Shown here: positions 16,498 to 25,091 of the stretch, one piece after another | How the letters are laid out: each line of letters begins with the position of its first letter | How positions within the stretch are numbered: the first letter of the stretch is position 1 | Translations under genes and position numbers: made by a program | Assembly (NCBI RefSeq): GCF_001420595.1 | Contig: NZ_LJIX01000006.1 | Span: 738,361-802,360, forward strand | Length of the DNA stretch: 64,000 nucleotides | Reading direction: 5' to 3' | Source: Cytobacillus solani | Lineage (GTDB): Bacteria; Bacillota; Bacilli; Bacillales; Cytobacillaceae | The notes under the pieces: generated by a model | Told to the model about the DNA's origin: nothing | Seen by the model: the letters and a program-made list of their open reading frames with translations, nothing else | Databases searched by the model: none

Positions 16498-17835
16498 TTA
16501 ATGAATTTCACCTGCGGCAACCGCTTTTTCGCGTTCCTTTGGAATGATCAGATTAAGAATAACCGTAGCAATCGCACCAACAGCTGTTCCTGAAGATAAA
16601 ATATAATTTGCAAAGTCAGGTACACTATTTAAAAGCTCTTTAGGAAGAACAATCGTACCGATTGTCAATAGGATTGGCACGCCAATTACCATCATATTGC
16701 GGTCGTCGATCACTACATTTTGAATGACCTTTAATCCATTCATGACAATGGCCACACAAACAACACCGAATATTCCGTTGATGACTGGTTCCGGAACACA
16801 TGTAATGACAGCAGATAATTTTGGAATTAAGCCTAAAGCCACAAGGATAATCCCTGCACTAATGATGGCCATTCTGCTCGCTACTCCTGTAATAGCGATA
16901 ATTCCAGCATTGGAGGAATAACCAGTCATCGGTGTTCCGCCGAAAAGAGACCCGACGAAGCAGCCAATTCCTTCTCCGACAGATGCACGATTCAATCTTT
17001 TTTCATTTAATTCACTTCCAGTAACAGTTGAGACAACAAACCATGTGCCAGTTGTTTCAATTAAAATAACTAAATAGATAAATACCATTGTAAGGATGGC
17101 CTGTAAATCAAAAACAGGTTTTCCGAATGGGAAGAAGCTAGGAAGTGAAAACCAAGCTGCTTCTTTAACTGAGGAGAAATCCACTGAGCCAAAAAAGGAA
17201 GCAGTAATTGTTCCTGCGATAATGGCAAGGATAACGGAAACCAAGCGGAAGAATGTACCATATCCTTTTTTCTTACGGCCAAGAAGAATACAAGTAATTA
17301 AAACTGCTGCAGAAACAAATGCGATTAACACGTTGTGTCCAATATTTCCTGGTGCGCTATATATACTGTTAAATGCACTTGGCATTAATGAAATTCCGAC
17401 AATCACTATAACTGTACCACCTACTAGAGGTGGGATAATCTTTTGTACAGCTTTTGCAAACCATTTCAGTGGGTATCCAAGGATGGCAATAATTAATGCA
17501 CCCGGAAGAAGACTTCCAAATACGGCGCCCAATCCAAGCTTGCCACCGATTGCAGCCAATGCTCCAATTGGGACATATGAGGGTCCCTGAACTACCGGCA
17601 AGCGAAGGCCACCGATTGTTTGGATGAGTGTTGCAAGACCTGCTGCGAGAAAACACATTTGAATGAAAAAGGTCGTATTCATTGAATCTAATGCGAGTAA
17701 ACCAGCTATGATAATAGGAGCAATATATAAATCCATTGCAAGTACATGCTGCATACCAAGTAAAAAAGCCTTTCCCCAACTAATCTTTTCGTCTACTCCT
17801 ATTAGATTGTTCGTGTTTTGCTTGTTTTGTTCCAC
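16498..17835 (-). CDS. NCS2-family nucleobase (xanthine/urate-type) permease
   Basis: About 14 membrane segments. QHVLAMDLYIAP (family QH motif) lies near the N-terminus and GTPMTGYSSNAGIIAITGVA in the second half, with NNEG-type motif variations. The type is PbuX/PucJ/PucK, importing xanthine or uric acid with protons. The longest frame starts at 17853, but its first codons are the ribosome site GGAGGAGA; GTG at 17835 with 9-base spacing is chosen (445 residues). It is divergent from a Rieske oxygenase gene, suggesting that both handle the same heterocycle. A promoter at 18018-17990 leaves a leader of about 148 bases with small hairpins but no recognised riboswitch. Confidence 0.9.
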   Translation of the reverse strand: MEQNKQNTNNLIGVDEKISWGKAFLLGMQHVLAMDLYIAPIIIAGLLALDSMNTTFFIQMCFLAAGLATLIQTIGGLRLPVVQGPSYVPIGALAAIGGKLGLGAVFGSLLPGALIIAILGYPLKWFAKAVQKIIPPLVGGTVIVIVGISLMPSAFNSIYSAPGNIGHNVLIAFVSAAVLITCILLGRKKKGYGTFFRLVSVILAIIAGTITASFFGSVDFSSVKEAAWFSLPSFFPFGKPVFDLQAILTMVFIYLVILIETTGTWFVVSTVTGSELNEKRLNRASVGEGIGCFVGSLFGGTPMTGYSSNAGIIAITGVASRMAIISAGIILVALGLIPKLSAVITCVPEPVINGIFGVVCVAIVMNGLKVIQNVVIDDRNMMVIGVPILLTIGTIVLPKELLNSVPDFANYILSSGTAVGAIATVILNLIIPKEREKAVAAGEIH

Positions 17836-17989
17836 TGTATAAATCTCCTCCATTACTCGTTTTGGTTAATTTATGAAAGGGATAAAGCATAACAAAATAT
17901 AGTGAAGCTATGTTAGGTCTTGAAATAACAGTAGATTACCTCGTTTATCGGAACGTAAACACTGTTTGTGTGTTAAAAACTATAATTGA

Positions 17990-18018
17990 ATTATAAATAA
18001 GGATGTTGTAAATGTAAA
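17990..18018 (-). promoter_or_regulatory. SigA-type promoter of the permease gene
   Basis: On the minus strand, TTTACA (18018-18013), 17 bases, TATAAT (17995-17990). The transcript would begin near 17983 and carry an unusually long leader before the GTG at 17835. Confidence 0.7.
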
Positions 18019-18053
18019 TATAAATTACGTACATTAATCAAAATAAATATTTC

Positions 18054-18099
18054 AACGTTCGTGTTTTTTGTTGACTTTAGAAGTTGTCCTCCATACAAT
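18054..18099 (+). promoter_or_regulatory. PurBox-like site and SigA promoter of the Rieske gene
   Basis: TTGACT (18071-18076), 17 bases, TACAAT (18094-18099) is a near-perfect SigA promoter. Directly upstream, AACGTTCGTGTTTT (18054-18067) is, on the minus strand, AAAACACGAACGTT, one mismatch from the AAACACGAACATT type of PurR box. A second box at the usual spacing was not found, so PurR control is a suggestion only. Confidence 0.6.
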
Positions 18100-18132
18100 A
18101 GAGATAAATGAACTACGGAGGGGAAGGTAAAA

Positions 18133-19110
18133 ATGATTTTAGAAGATAATGTTTTACGCAGTGATTGGATTGTTGCTTGTAAATCTGCTGATATAAAAGA
18201 AGAGCCCGTGCAAGTTATCGTAATGGGTGAGAGAATCGTGCTCTTCCGAAATAAAGAGGGCATCCATATCTTTAAGGATCTATGTATTCATAGAGGAGCT
18301 GCACTCTCGCTTGGCTGTGTAAAAGATGGAAATCTGGTCTGTCCTTATCATGGATGGGAATATAATTCTGAAGGAACATGCACAAAAATTCCTCAGCTGC
18401 CAGAGGGAAGATCGATTCCATTAAAGGCGAAGGCGATTAAATACGCATGCAAAGAGGCATATGGATTTGTTTGGATTAATTTCAATAACAACAATCCGAA
18501 GTTTATTTCATATCCTGAATTTGCGGATGATAGCTACCGCAATGTATTGTGGGGCCCGCAAGAGGTACATGCCAATCCGCCAAGAATTGTTGAAAACTTT
18601 CTTGATGTTGGTCATCTATCATTTATACATGAAGGATTTCTTGGTGTACAGGAGCACCCGGTAATTGGAGATTACAATGTGAACACAGAGGAAGATCGGA
18701 TTTTCTCCGATGAAATTGCTGTATTCCAGCCTGACCCAGATGGTACAGGACAATCCAAAGATGTTTACTACACCTATGAAATTGTCCGTCCTTTAACTGT
18801 TCGTTTCACAAAAAGGGATCCAGATACGGACAATAGGATGACGATTTTACTTACCATCCTTCCGGTTGCAGAAGGAAAGTCTATCGCCTATGGAATCATG
18901 TCATTTAACTATGAAACGGGTACGACTGACCAAGAAATTATTGATTTTCAAGATATGATTTTTGCTCAGGATAAGCCAATCGTCGAAAATCAGAAACCAG
19001 AGGATTTACCACTTGATCTGCAGGTAGAACTTTCTTTAAAATGTGACCGAATGAGTATTGCTTATCGTCAGTATCTTAAAAAACTAGGTGTATCACTCGG
19101 GACTGAATAA
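18133..19110 (+). CDS. Rieske [2Fe-2S] oxygenase, N-demethylase-like
   Basis: 325 residues. The Rieske cluster ligands are C51-I-H53 and C70-PY-H73 (CIHRGA...CPYHGWEY). The mononuclear iron site is N155 FLDVGH161 LSFIH166 with a likely third ligand D280 in AQDKPIVENQ. Both that C-terminal stretch and the N-terminal half resemble bacterial N-demethylases of the NdmA/caffeine type and VanA-like O-demethylases more than classic benzoate-type dioxygenases. It would need a reductase, which is not encoded next to it. It starts at ATG 18133 after GGAGGGGAAGG and is divergent from a purine-type permease. The substrate is therefore inferred to be an N-methylated purine or related ring. Confidence 0.82.
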   Translation: MILEDNVLRSDWIVACKSADIKEEPVQVIVMGERIVLFRNKEGIHIFKDLCIHRGAALSLGCVKDGNLVCPYHGWEYNSEGTCTKIPQLPEGRSIPLKAKAIKYACKEAYGFVWINFNNNNPKFISYPEFADDSYRNVLWGPQEVHANPPRIVENFLDVGHLSFIHEGFLGVQEHPVIGDYNVNTEEDRIFSDEIAVFQPDPDGTGQSKDVYYTYEIVRPLTVRFTKRDPDTDNRMTILLTILPVAEGKSIAYGIMSFNYETGTTDQEIIDFQDMIFAQDKPIVENQKPEDLPLDLQVELSLKCDRMSIAYRQYLKKLGVSLGTE

Positions 19111-19122
19111 CTATTTACTAAT

Positions 19123-19150
19123 GACTCGTCATACGTATGGCGGGTCTTTA
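19123..19150 (+). terminator. Terminator of the Rieske gene
   Basis: GACTCGTCAT (19123-19132) pairs with ATGGCGGGTC across ACGT, using several G:T pairs, and is followed by TTTATT. Confidence 0.75.
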
Positions 19151-19246
19151 TTATGAAGATTTTTAGGAGAATTTGTCGAAACTTGCAGTTTTATGTATAA
19201 TAATAGTAAATATTTCAAATTAGGCGTAATCTTTGGAGGAAAAGAC

Positions 19247-19609
19247 TTGGGTAAATTGTATGATTTTACTTTTGATAATGAGAAAGATACAATATATGTA
19301 AAATTGAGTGGATACTTTAAAGAAGAAGATGCCAAGGTATATATGAGTGAGTTTCAAACGATGGTAAATACGATTGATCCTTCGTGCTATAAATTAATAG
19401 TGGATGCTCGTGAACAAGAACCCGTTGAAAAGAATGTGATAGGGGATATTATTGCTGTCTTAAATATTTATTTAAGAGCAAAGTTTAAAAAGCTAGTTAT
19501 TGTGAATCCAAATTCACAGATTTTAAAAAAACAAGTTGAAAACTGTGTAAAAGAAGTAAACTTTCAAGGGACATTTGTTTGTTCGCTGGAAGAGGCATAC
19601 AACTTATAA
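19247..19609 (+). CDS. STAS/SpoIIAA-like small protein, function unknown
   Basis: 120 residues with alternating short strands and helices (YDFTFDNEKDTIYVKLSGYFKE; KLIVDAREQEPVEK; KLVIVNPNSQILKKQV). The layout resembles the SpoIIAA-like STAS fold, but no phosphorylatable serine signature is evident. The frame is open from 19193, but GGAGGA at 19235-19240 is spaced for the TTG at 19247, giving MGKLYDFTF. It sits alone between two terminators. The SpoIIAA-like fold is an inference; no partner gene suggests a role. Confidence 0.65.
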   Translation: MGKLYDFTFDNEKDTIYVKLSGYFKEEDAKVYMSEFQTMVNTIDPSCYKLIVDAREQEPVEKNVIGDIIAVLNIYLRAKFKKLVIVNPNSQILKKQVENCVKEVNFQGTFVCSLEEAYNL

Positions 19610-19620
19610 TAATGAGGAAA

Positions 19621-19647
19621 AGTGGGCTATATCACCCGCTTTTTTTA
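19621..19647 (+). terminator. Terminator after the STAS-like gene
   Basis: AGTGGG (19621-19626) pairs with CCCGCT across TATATCA-type loop bases, followed by a run of seven T. The next 225 bases to ctaB are A/T-rich with no gene seen. Confidence 0.75.
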
Positions 19648-19874
19648 TTTACAAAAATTTTGATGTGTTAAGAGTTCTTTTTAGAATACCTATCTGCAGG
19701 CATAAACTAGTAATGTATCAATATAGTTTATAGACTAGTATCTTCACCTTAAAAATTGGAATTAAAAAATATATAGAAATAACATCTTTTTAGTCGAATA
19801 AAAATGACTTTTTAAAGAAAATGAAGTAACATTGTATATGAATTTTTAAAACAAGTTCTTTGGGGAGGATATAG

Positions 19875-20807
19875 ATGAATAAAGAAATAGCGCCATCTCC
19901 ACAGAAGGCTGCTCTATCAAATAATCAAAATACTTCATCGTTGCTTACTGATCTTAGAGCACTTTTTAAAGCACCAGTTTTAATTGCTAATGTTCTGCCG
20001 GTTTTTAGCGGATTTTGGCTCGCTCTTTATTTTACTGGTACTTCTTTTATTGAACATTGGCCATTATTTTTGTTAACAATGATCGGAAGTACACTAGTCA
20101 TGGCTGGTGCTCTCATTATAAATAATTGGTATGATGTGGATATTGATACGATTATGGACAGAACAAAGCATCGTCCAACCGTGACGGGGAATATCTCTTT
20201 AAAAGTAGTTTTGGCAATGGGGATTTCCCTTTCCATCATCGGATTTATCTTTTTGCTTTTTACAACTTTTGAAGCGGTCATCTATGCTTTTATTGGATGG
20301 TTCGTTTATGTTGTATTATATACAATGTGGTCAAAAAGAAAATACACATTAAATACGGTCATCGGCAGTGTTTCGGGAGCAGTTACGCCCCTGATCGGAT
20401 GGACTGCCATCGAATCTGGTTTTCATTTAGTTCCAATCGTCTTATTCCTAATCCTCTTTATTTTTCAAATGCCGCATACGTTTGCTATTGCCATGAAGAA
20501 GCATAAAGAATATGAGGCGGCAAAGGTTGCAATGCTTCCAGTTGTATATGGATTTGAAATGACAAAACGGCAAATGGTTATTTACATCGCTTGCTTGCTT
20601 CCATTGCCATTTTTCCTAGCTTCTCTCGGAACAGTATTCATGGTGATTGCCACATTAATTAATCTCGGTTGGCTTGCTGTCAGTATAAGCGGATTTTTCA
20701 CAAAAGATGACATGAAGTGGGCACAGGTAAATTTCCTGTACTCGGTTAATTATATTACGATCTTATTTGTGATGATGGTGATTGTTACGCTGCCTATATT
20801 TAATTAA
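19875..20807 (+). CDS. ctaB: Protoheme IX farnesyltransferase (heme O synthase)
   Basis: Attaches a farnesyl group to protoheme to make heme O for cytochrome oxidases. A 310-residue UbiA-superfamily protein with about eight membrane segments and the diagnostic prenyl-diphosphate motif IINNWYDVDIDTIMDRTKHR (N84, D87, D91, D95). The second aspartate-rich region is in the KKHKEYEAAKVAMLPVVYG loop. The start is supported by GGGGAGG 8 bases upstream. It is not next to ctaA or ctaC-F here, so it may be a second copy. The nearby hemY (21381) also belongs to heme metabolism. Confidence 0.93.
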   Translation: MNKEIAPSPQKAALSNNQNTSSLLTDLRALFKAPVLIANVLPVFSGFWLALYFTGTSFIEHWPLFLLTMIGSTLVMAGALIINNWYDVDIDTIMDRTKHRPTVTGNISLKVVLAMGISLSIIGFIFLLFTTFEAVIYAFIGWFVYVVLYTMWSKRKYTLNTVIGSVSGAVTPLIGWTAIESGFHLVPIVLFLILFIFQMPHTFAIAMKKHKEYEAAKVAMLPVVYGFEMTKRQMVIYIACLLPLPFFLASLGTVFMVIATLINLGWLAVSISGFFTKDDMKWAQVNFLYSVNYITILFVMMVIVTLPIFN

Positions 20808-20818
20808 AATATTTTTGA

Positions 20819-20851
20819 AAAAGGCTCAGTTAACTAGAACTGAGCTTTTTT
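20819..20851. terminator. Bidirectional terminator between ctaB and the DoxX gene
   Basis: GCTCAGTT (20824-20831) pairs with AACTGAGC (20838-20845), with A-runs before and T-runs after. It lies 4 bases from the stop of the convergent minus-strand gene. Confidence 0.8.
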
Positions 20852-20855
20852 GTAT

Positions 20856-21215
20856 TTATGGACGTTTATAAAGAATGAAAAGTAGGACAATCATGATGAT
20901 ATCAAGCCTAGCATTAAAAGCAAATAGCATGAATCCGGTATGAAGGATTGGAATCTTTGTAAGCAGCAGTGCTGCAATCATAATGGTGATTAAAGGAATG
21001 GTCGCATTTTTCACCTGATTATTAGACAAGATAAGAATGCCGCAGAAAATCTCTATTAATGAAACGGCATACATCAGATAGAGAGGAAAAGGCAGCCCTA
21101 AACTGATAAAATAACTGCCTAGCTCATCACTTACTAATTTCATTACTCCAGAAGTTATAAAAACATAGGCAACAGAGTATCGAATCAAGTGAATCGTTGA
21201 TAATTCGGTAGTCAT
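20856..21215 (-). CDS. DoxX-family small membrane protein
   Basis: 119 residues with four hydrophobic helices and DoxX-type features (RYSVAYVFITSGVMKL; LYLMYAVSLIEIFCGILIL). DoxX proteins are small quinone-associated or stress-linked membrane proteins; few have a known reaction. The longest frame starts at 21236, but its first codons contain AAAGGAGGG; the ATG at 21215 lies 7 bases after that site and is preferred. Monocistronic, between ctaB (convergent) and hemY (divergent). Confidence 0.8.
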   Translation of the reverse strand: MTTELSTIHLIRYSVAYVFITSGVMKLVSDELGSYFISLGLPFPLYLMYAVSLIEIFCGILILSNNQVKNATIPLITIMIAALLLTKIPILHTGFMLFAFNARLDIIMIVLLFILYKRP

Positions 21216-21380
21216 GTACATCCCTCCTTTAAACAACTGTATGCATGGAGCAGGACAAACAATACAGGTTTTCGTGTGGGTCTCATAAGGAAAACGTCAA
21301 AAAATGTCCACGAAGTGTATCAAACATCTTATGGTATAATGAAGCGGTTGAATTCAGTATATAAATAGAGGTGTGCATAT

Positions 21381-22766
21381 ATGAAAACAGTCTTAGTCAT
21401 TGGCGGAGGTGTAACTGGTTTATCCGCGATATATGAGTTACATAAGTGGAAGAAAGAAAACCAATCAGATGTGAGACTGATTCTTACAGAAGCCTCAAGT
21501 GACCTTGGAGGAAAAATACGAACGGTTAAGGAACACGGCTTTCTTATGGAAGCGGGAGCAGACTCTATCGTTACCCGAAAAGCAAATATGATGTCATTTA
21601 TCGAAGAACTTGGTTTAGAAAGTGAAATTGTCTATAATGCTTCTGGCCGATCGTTCATTTACACAGATGGAGAAATAAAACCTATTCCAGCAGATGCTGT
21701 TTTTGGCATTCCTGCTAGTGTAGAATCTTTAGCAAAAAGCACGCTTATTTCTGCAGAAGGAAAAATAGAGGCATTAAAGGACTTTTATACGAAAAATGAA
21801 ACATTTACGAAGAATGATTCCATAGGCGAATTTCTTGAGTTTTTCTTTGGAAAGGAATTAGTTGAAAAACAAATTGCACCAGTACTTTCCGGCGTGTATT
21901 CCGGAAAGCTTAGTGATTTAACCATCGCTTCTACTCTCCCGTATGTGTTTGATTATAAGGAAGAATACGGAAGCATTATCAAGGGCTTTGAAGCAAATAA
22001 TAAGAAATTCCAAAGCGGCGGCGGACAAAAGTTTATTTCGTTTAGAAATGGATTAGGCGCACTCATAGATGCATTTGAAGAAAAGCTTGAACTAGCAGAA
22101 ATCATTAAAAATATGGAAGCAAGAAAGATTGAAAGGGTCAACAATCGTTATCAAGTAACCTTTAATAATCAAGAAGTTGTTGAAGCGGACCATATCGTAC
22201 TGGCTATCCCGCATTCAGCTGCTGAAAACTTGATTGATGACCAGACGATCAAAAGTGAATTTGCCACTTTAGAGAATAGCTCACTCATTAGTGTATACGT
22301 TGGCTTTGATGTACCTGATCATGTTCTTCCAGAGGATGGAACGGGATTTATCGCAGCGAACGATAATGAACTAAAGTGCAATGCTTGTACATGGACCAGC
22401 AGGAAGTGGGGGCATACTTCGGAAAATGGCCATTTATTAGTAAGACTATTTTATAAAAGTGTTCACTCTGCCTATGATTCATTAATGGATTTGAATGAAG
22501 AAGAATTGCTTCAAGTGGCGCTAGAGGATATTAGGAAAAGCCTGAAAATTCATGCTGAGCCAGTTTCTAGTCTAGTGACAAATTGGTCTGATCAAATGCC
22601 AAATTATTTAATTACCCATCGTCAAAGCGTTGAAACGCTAGAGAAAAAATTAGAAGTTGCTTATCCTGGAGTTACCCTTGCAGGCTGTTCGTACTATGGT
22701 GTTGGCATTCCTGACTGTATTGAAAATGGAGAAAAGACGGCAAAAAGAATTATTAAATTTTTATAA
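21381..22766 (+). CDS. hemY: Coproporphyrinogen III / protoporphyrinogen oxidase
   Basis: A FAD-dependent oxidase of heme synthesis; in Gram-positives it acts as CgoX on coproporphyrinogen III. 461 residues, with the N-terminal Rossmann motif VLVIGGGVTGLSAIYEL, an E-binding LILTEASSDLGGKIRT stretch, and the C-terminal LAGCSYYGVGIPDCIENGEKTA typical of the family. A TGGTATAAT extended -10 lies about 40 bases before the ATG. In Bacillus this gene normally follows hemE and hemH; here it stands alone, so it may be a second copy or a relocated gene. Confidence 0.92.
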   Translation: MKTVLVIGGGVTGLSAIYELHKWKKENQSDVRLILTEASSDLGGKIRTVKEHGFLMEAGADSIVTRKANMMSFIEELGLESEIVYNASGRSFIYTDGEIKPIPADAVFGIPASVESLAKSTLISAEGKIEALKDFYTKNETFTKNDSIGEFLEFFFGKELVEKQIAPVLSGVYSGKLSDLTIASTLPYVFDYKEEYGSIIKGFEANNKKFQSGGGQKFISFRNGLGALIDAFEEKLELAEIIKNMEARKIERVNNRYQVTFNNQEVVEADHIVLAIPHSAAENLIDDQTIKSEFATLENSSLISVYVGFDVPDHVLPEDGTGFIAANDNELKCNACTWTSRKWGHTSENGHLLVRLFYKSVHSAYDSLMDLNEEELLQVALEDIRKSLKIHAEPVSSLVTNWSDQMPNYLITHRQSVETLEKKLEVAYPGVTLAGCSYYGVGIPDCIENGEKTAKRIIKFL

Positions 22767-22769
22767 ATA

Positions 22770-22803
22770 GAAGCCTCGACTAAGCAATCGTTGTCGAGGC
22801 TTC
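22770..22803. terminator. Bidirectional terminator, hemY / MFS
   Basis: GAAGCCTCGAC (22770-22780) pairs perfectly with GTCGAGGCTTC (22793-22803). It includes the stop codon region of the minus-strand MFS gene and serves both convergent genes. Confidence 0.85.
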
Positions 22804-24009
22804 TTTTCTTTTTTGCTGAAGAACGTATTGATTACGGCCGGCGCCAAAACCGGCAAGAGTCATTAATAAGGACACAGCTCCTAATAGGATTAAAGGAATT
22901 GTCCATGAATGAAATAAATCAAATAAATAACCGATGAGAAATGGTCCAAGGGCAGCAAGCAAATAACCAACGCTTTGGGCCATGCCTGATAAGTCAGCAG
23001 CTTGTTTCGCATTTGCCGAGCGAAGCCCAATAAGGGTTAAGGAATGGCTAATGGCGGCTCCAAGGGCAACTCCAATGAAAATGATGCTAATGGTAGAAAT
23101 GATGGGATTTCCGCTCGAAAGAAGACCAGCTAAGCCAATGAAACTAAAGGCACCAATTCCAAGTGCAATGCCCTTTTGATTCGGAAGTCGGTCTGCAAGA
23201 ACAGGAATAATAAAGTTAGCAGGTAAACCAGAGAATTGAAGAAGTGTGACCATCCAGCCGGATGCAGAAATGCTCATGCCCTCACTATGAAGGATTTCAG
23301 GCAGCCAGGCGGTGAAGCTGAAATAAATCATGGATTGAAGACCCATGAAAAAGGTGACCTGCCAGGCAATAGGTGAGAGCCAAATAGATGAGTTTGTTGA
23401 TTCTAAAGGGGGGAGTGTTACTGAGAACTTTTTGCTCTTTAATTGTGGAAGCCAAATTATAACCGCTATGAACACAAGAACGCTCCAAACTCCAAGAGAC
23501 ACTTGCCAGCCTAAATTCATTCCTTCAGCAAGCGGAGTGCTAAGCCCAGGAGCTACTCCTGCCCATAATCCCATGGAGAGAGTATAGATTCCTGTTAATA
23601 ATCCCACCTTTTGAGGGAAGCTTCGTTTAACAATTCCAGGTAAAAGCACATTGCATATAGCGATGCCTAAGCCGATTAAGATCGTTCCAGTAAATAAAAA
23701 ACCGAGCATTTCGATGGAGCGCGTGATAATGCCAGTCCCTAGAGTCAGTAAGCCAATAAGCACACACCATTCGTTGCCAATTTTCTCGGCAAACTTAGGG
23801 GTAAAAGGCGACATGATTGCAAAAGCAAGCAGCGGGAGAGTGGTAAGCAAACCAGCTAGCCCATTTGATATGCCAGTGTCAGTACGAATGGAGCCCACTA
23901 AAGGACCAACGGCAGTAATAGCGGGTCTTAAGGTGAAAGCGATGAAAATGATTCCTACCATTAGCAGTGTCTTTCCATTTTTTGTAGAACGAATATTCCC
24001 ATTCAACAT
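22780..24009 (-). CDS. CynX/NimT-family MFS transporter
   Basis: 409 residues, 12 predicted membrane segments. The start of the first helix (IIFIAFTLRPAITAVGPLVG) and NVLLPGIVKRSFPQKVG identify the CynX/NimT (YeaN/YycB) subfamily, which includes cyanate and 2-nitroimidazole transporters. The substrate here is unknown. It is monocistronic with a poor ribosome site (GGGAAAAC), and its stop lies within a shared terminator with hemY. Confidence 0.86.
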   Translation of the reverse strand: MLNGNIRSTKNGKTLLMVGIIFIAFTLRPAITAVGPLVGSIRTDTGISNGLAGLLTTLPLLAFAIMSPFTPKFAEKIGNEWCVLIGLLTLGTGIITRSIEMLGFLFTGTILIGLGIAICNVLLPGIVKRSFPQKVGLLTGIYTLSMGLWAGVAPGLSTPLAEGMNLGWQVSLGVWSVLVFIAVIIWLPQLKSKKFSVTLPPLESTNSSIWLSPIAWQVTFFMGLQSMIYFSFTAWLPEILHSEGMSISASGWMVTLLQFSGLPANFIIPVLADRLPNQKGIALGIGAFSFIGLAGLLSSGNPIISTISIIFIGVALGAAISHSLTLIGLRSANAKQAADLSGMAQSVGYLLAALGPFLIGYLFDLFHSWTIPLILLGAVSLLMTLAGFGAGRNQYVLQQKRKEASTTIA

Positions 24010-24137
24010 GTTTTCCCTTCAGCACCAGCCTTTCTTTATTCATCGTTTATGAAGTAGCTTTCCAAATTCTAGCATTTGAATAATTATAATGAATATTCTG
24101 TTATTTGTATAGGTCAAAATGGCGATATATGCAAATA

Positions 24138-24506
24138 CTATTTCTTGCTTTGTTTAATTTTTTCATTATACATTTCTGTTTTCTTTATATTCACACCAAC
24201 AAATGTTTCTAATATTGCTTGACCACCCGCAATCGAAAGAATAAAAATTAAGTATTTAGCAATGGAAGGAATCAAGATGTATATCAAGCCGAGAAGAATG
24301 GCGGACCATACCCCTGTACACCAGTAGCAAGTTAATAAATAGCCAATCATTGATTTAGGAACCTTTTTAATCTCATGAGCTTCCGTTTCTGTTTTCTTTA
24401 AAAACATATCTCTTAAAGGCTCAGCTATTTTATCAAAAACAATTAAATGTGTTAATCGATAACTGGCTAAGACAATCATAACAAAGGCCATCCATGATAA
24501 TTCCAC
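24138..24506 (-). CDS. DUF1360 membrane protein (YjcA-like)
   Basis: 122 residues with the DUF1360 pattern: an N-terminal helix with ASYRLTHLIVFDKI, then YLLTCYWCTGVWSAILLGLIY and a further helix pair. B. subtilis YjcA, of the same family, is linked to sporulation. The longest frame starts at 24572, but GGAGG lies inside it and is correctly spaced (8 bases) for the GTG at 24506. It may be transcribed apart from the two genes upstream, since a strong terminator lies at 24593-24629. Confidence 0.8.
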   Translation of the reverse strand: MELSWMAFVMIVLASYRLTHLIVFDKIAEPLRDMFLKKTETEAHEIKKVPKSMIGYLLTCYWCTGVWSAILLGLIYILIPSIAKYLIFILSIAGGQAILETFVGVNIKKTEMYNEKIKQSKK

Positions 24507-24592
24507 TAAGTAATCCTCCATTCGCAATACAATATATATATTAATTTTTCCTATTCGATTAATTCTAGCCAAGTAATAGCATGTAGAAGCAT

Positions 24593-24629
24593 AAAAAAAT
24601 GCAGCTGAATGTCAGCTGCATTTTTATTT
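24593..24629 (-). terminator. Terminator of the MltG-like gene
   Basis: AAATGCAGCTGA (24597-24608) pairs with TCAGCTGCATTT (24612-24623), with A/T runs on both sides. It overlaps the stop of the minus-strand gene ending at 24624. Confidence 0.8.
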
Positions 24630-25091
24630 GAATATCGTTTTTATAATTTGATCTTCCGTCATTCCACTTTCTAAATCATAAGATCCAGGACGTAACTTAG
24701 TTGATACACCACGTTTCTCAACTTCATTGAAAAACTCCTTAGCGCTTTTAATGATATGAGCTTTTTCAAGTGCCTTGCCAACATCGATACTTGTCATCCC
24801 TAAAGTCACTGTCAGCACGGTCCGGTAAACGACCTTTTCTTCATTTGGTTTCTTTTCGGCTTCTTTTTCGGCAGCAAGCTGCTTATTCCATTCTTCTTCA
24901 GTGTGAACGACAAACCCTTTTGATGCTAATAAGCTTATCATTTCGTCCTCTGACATTTTTGAGGTAACTGTCTTATTTTCTGTTGCTGTTGTTGTTTCAT
25001 CTGAACCTAGGTAATAGACAGCCCCACACAAACCTGCTGCAATCATTAAACCTGCTGCAAAGCTGCGCATTTTCTCAGCCTTCATTTCCAT
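24624..25091 (-). CDS. Membrane-anchored protein with an MltG/YceG-like segment, no catalytic domain
   Basis: 155 residues. One N-terminal membrane helix (RSFAAGLMIAAGLCGAVYYLG) is followed by a charged linker and a C-terminal part (VTLGMTSIDVGKALEKAHII, then TKLRPGSYDLESGMTEDQI) that resembles the N-terminal LysM-like segment of the endolytic transglycosylase MltG. The catalytic YceG domain is absent, so it may bind rather than cut peptidoglycan. The start is the second ATG, at 25091, spaced from AAAGGAG. It overlaps the upstream gene by 17 bases in another frame, so the pair is probably translationally coupled. Confidence 0.65.
   Translation of the reverse strand: MEMKAEKMRSFAAGLMIAAGLCGAVYYLGSDETTTATENKTVTSKMSEDEMISLLASKGFVVHTEEEWNKQLAAEKEAEKKPNEEKVVYRTVLTVTLGMTSIDVGKALEKAHIIKSAKEFFNEVEKRGVSTKLRPGSYDLESGMTEDQIIKTIFK

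Noticed and set aside
24010-24137. Possible gene between the CynX-type MFS and the DUF1360 gene
   Set aside because: The stretch is short, A/T-rich and has no start codon with a ribosome site on either strand.
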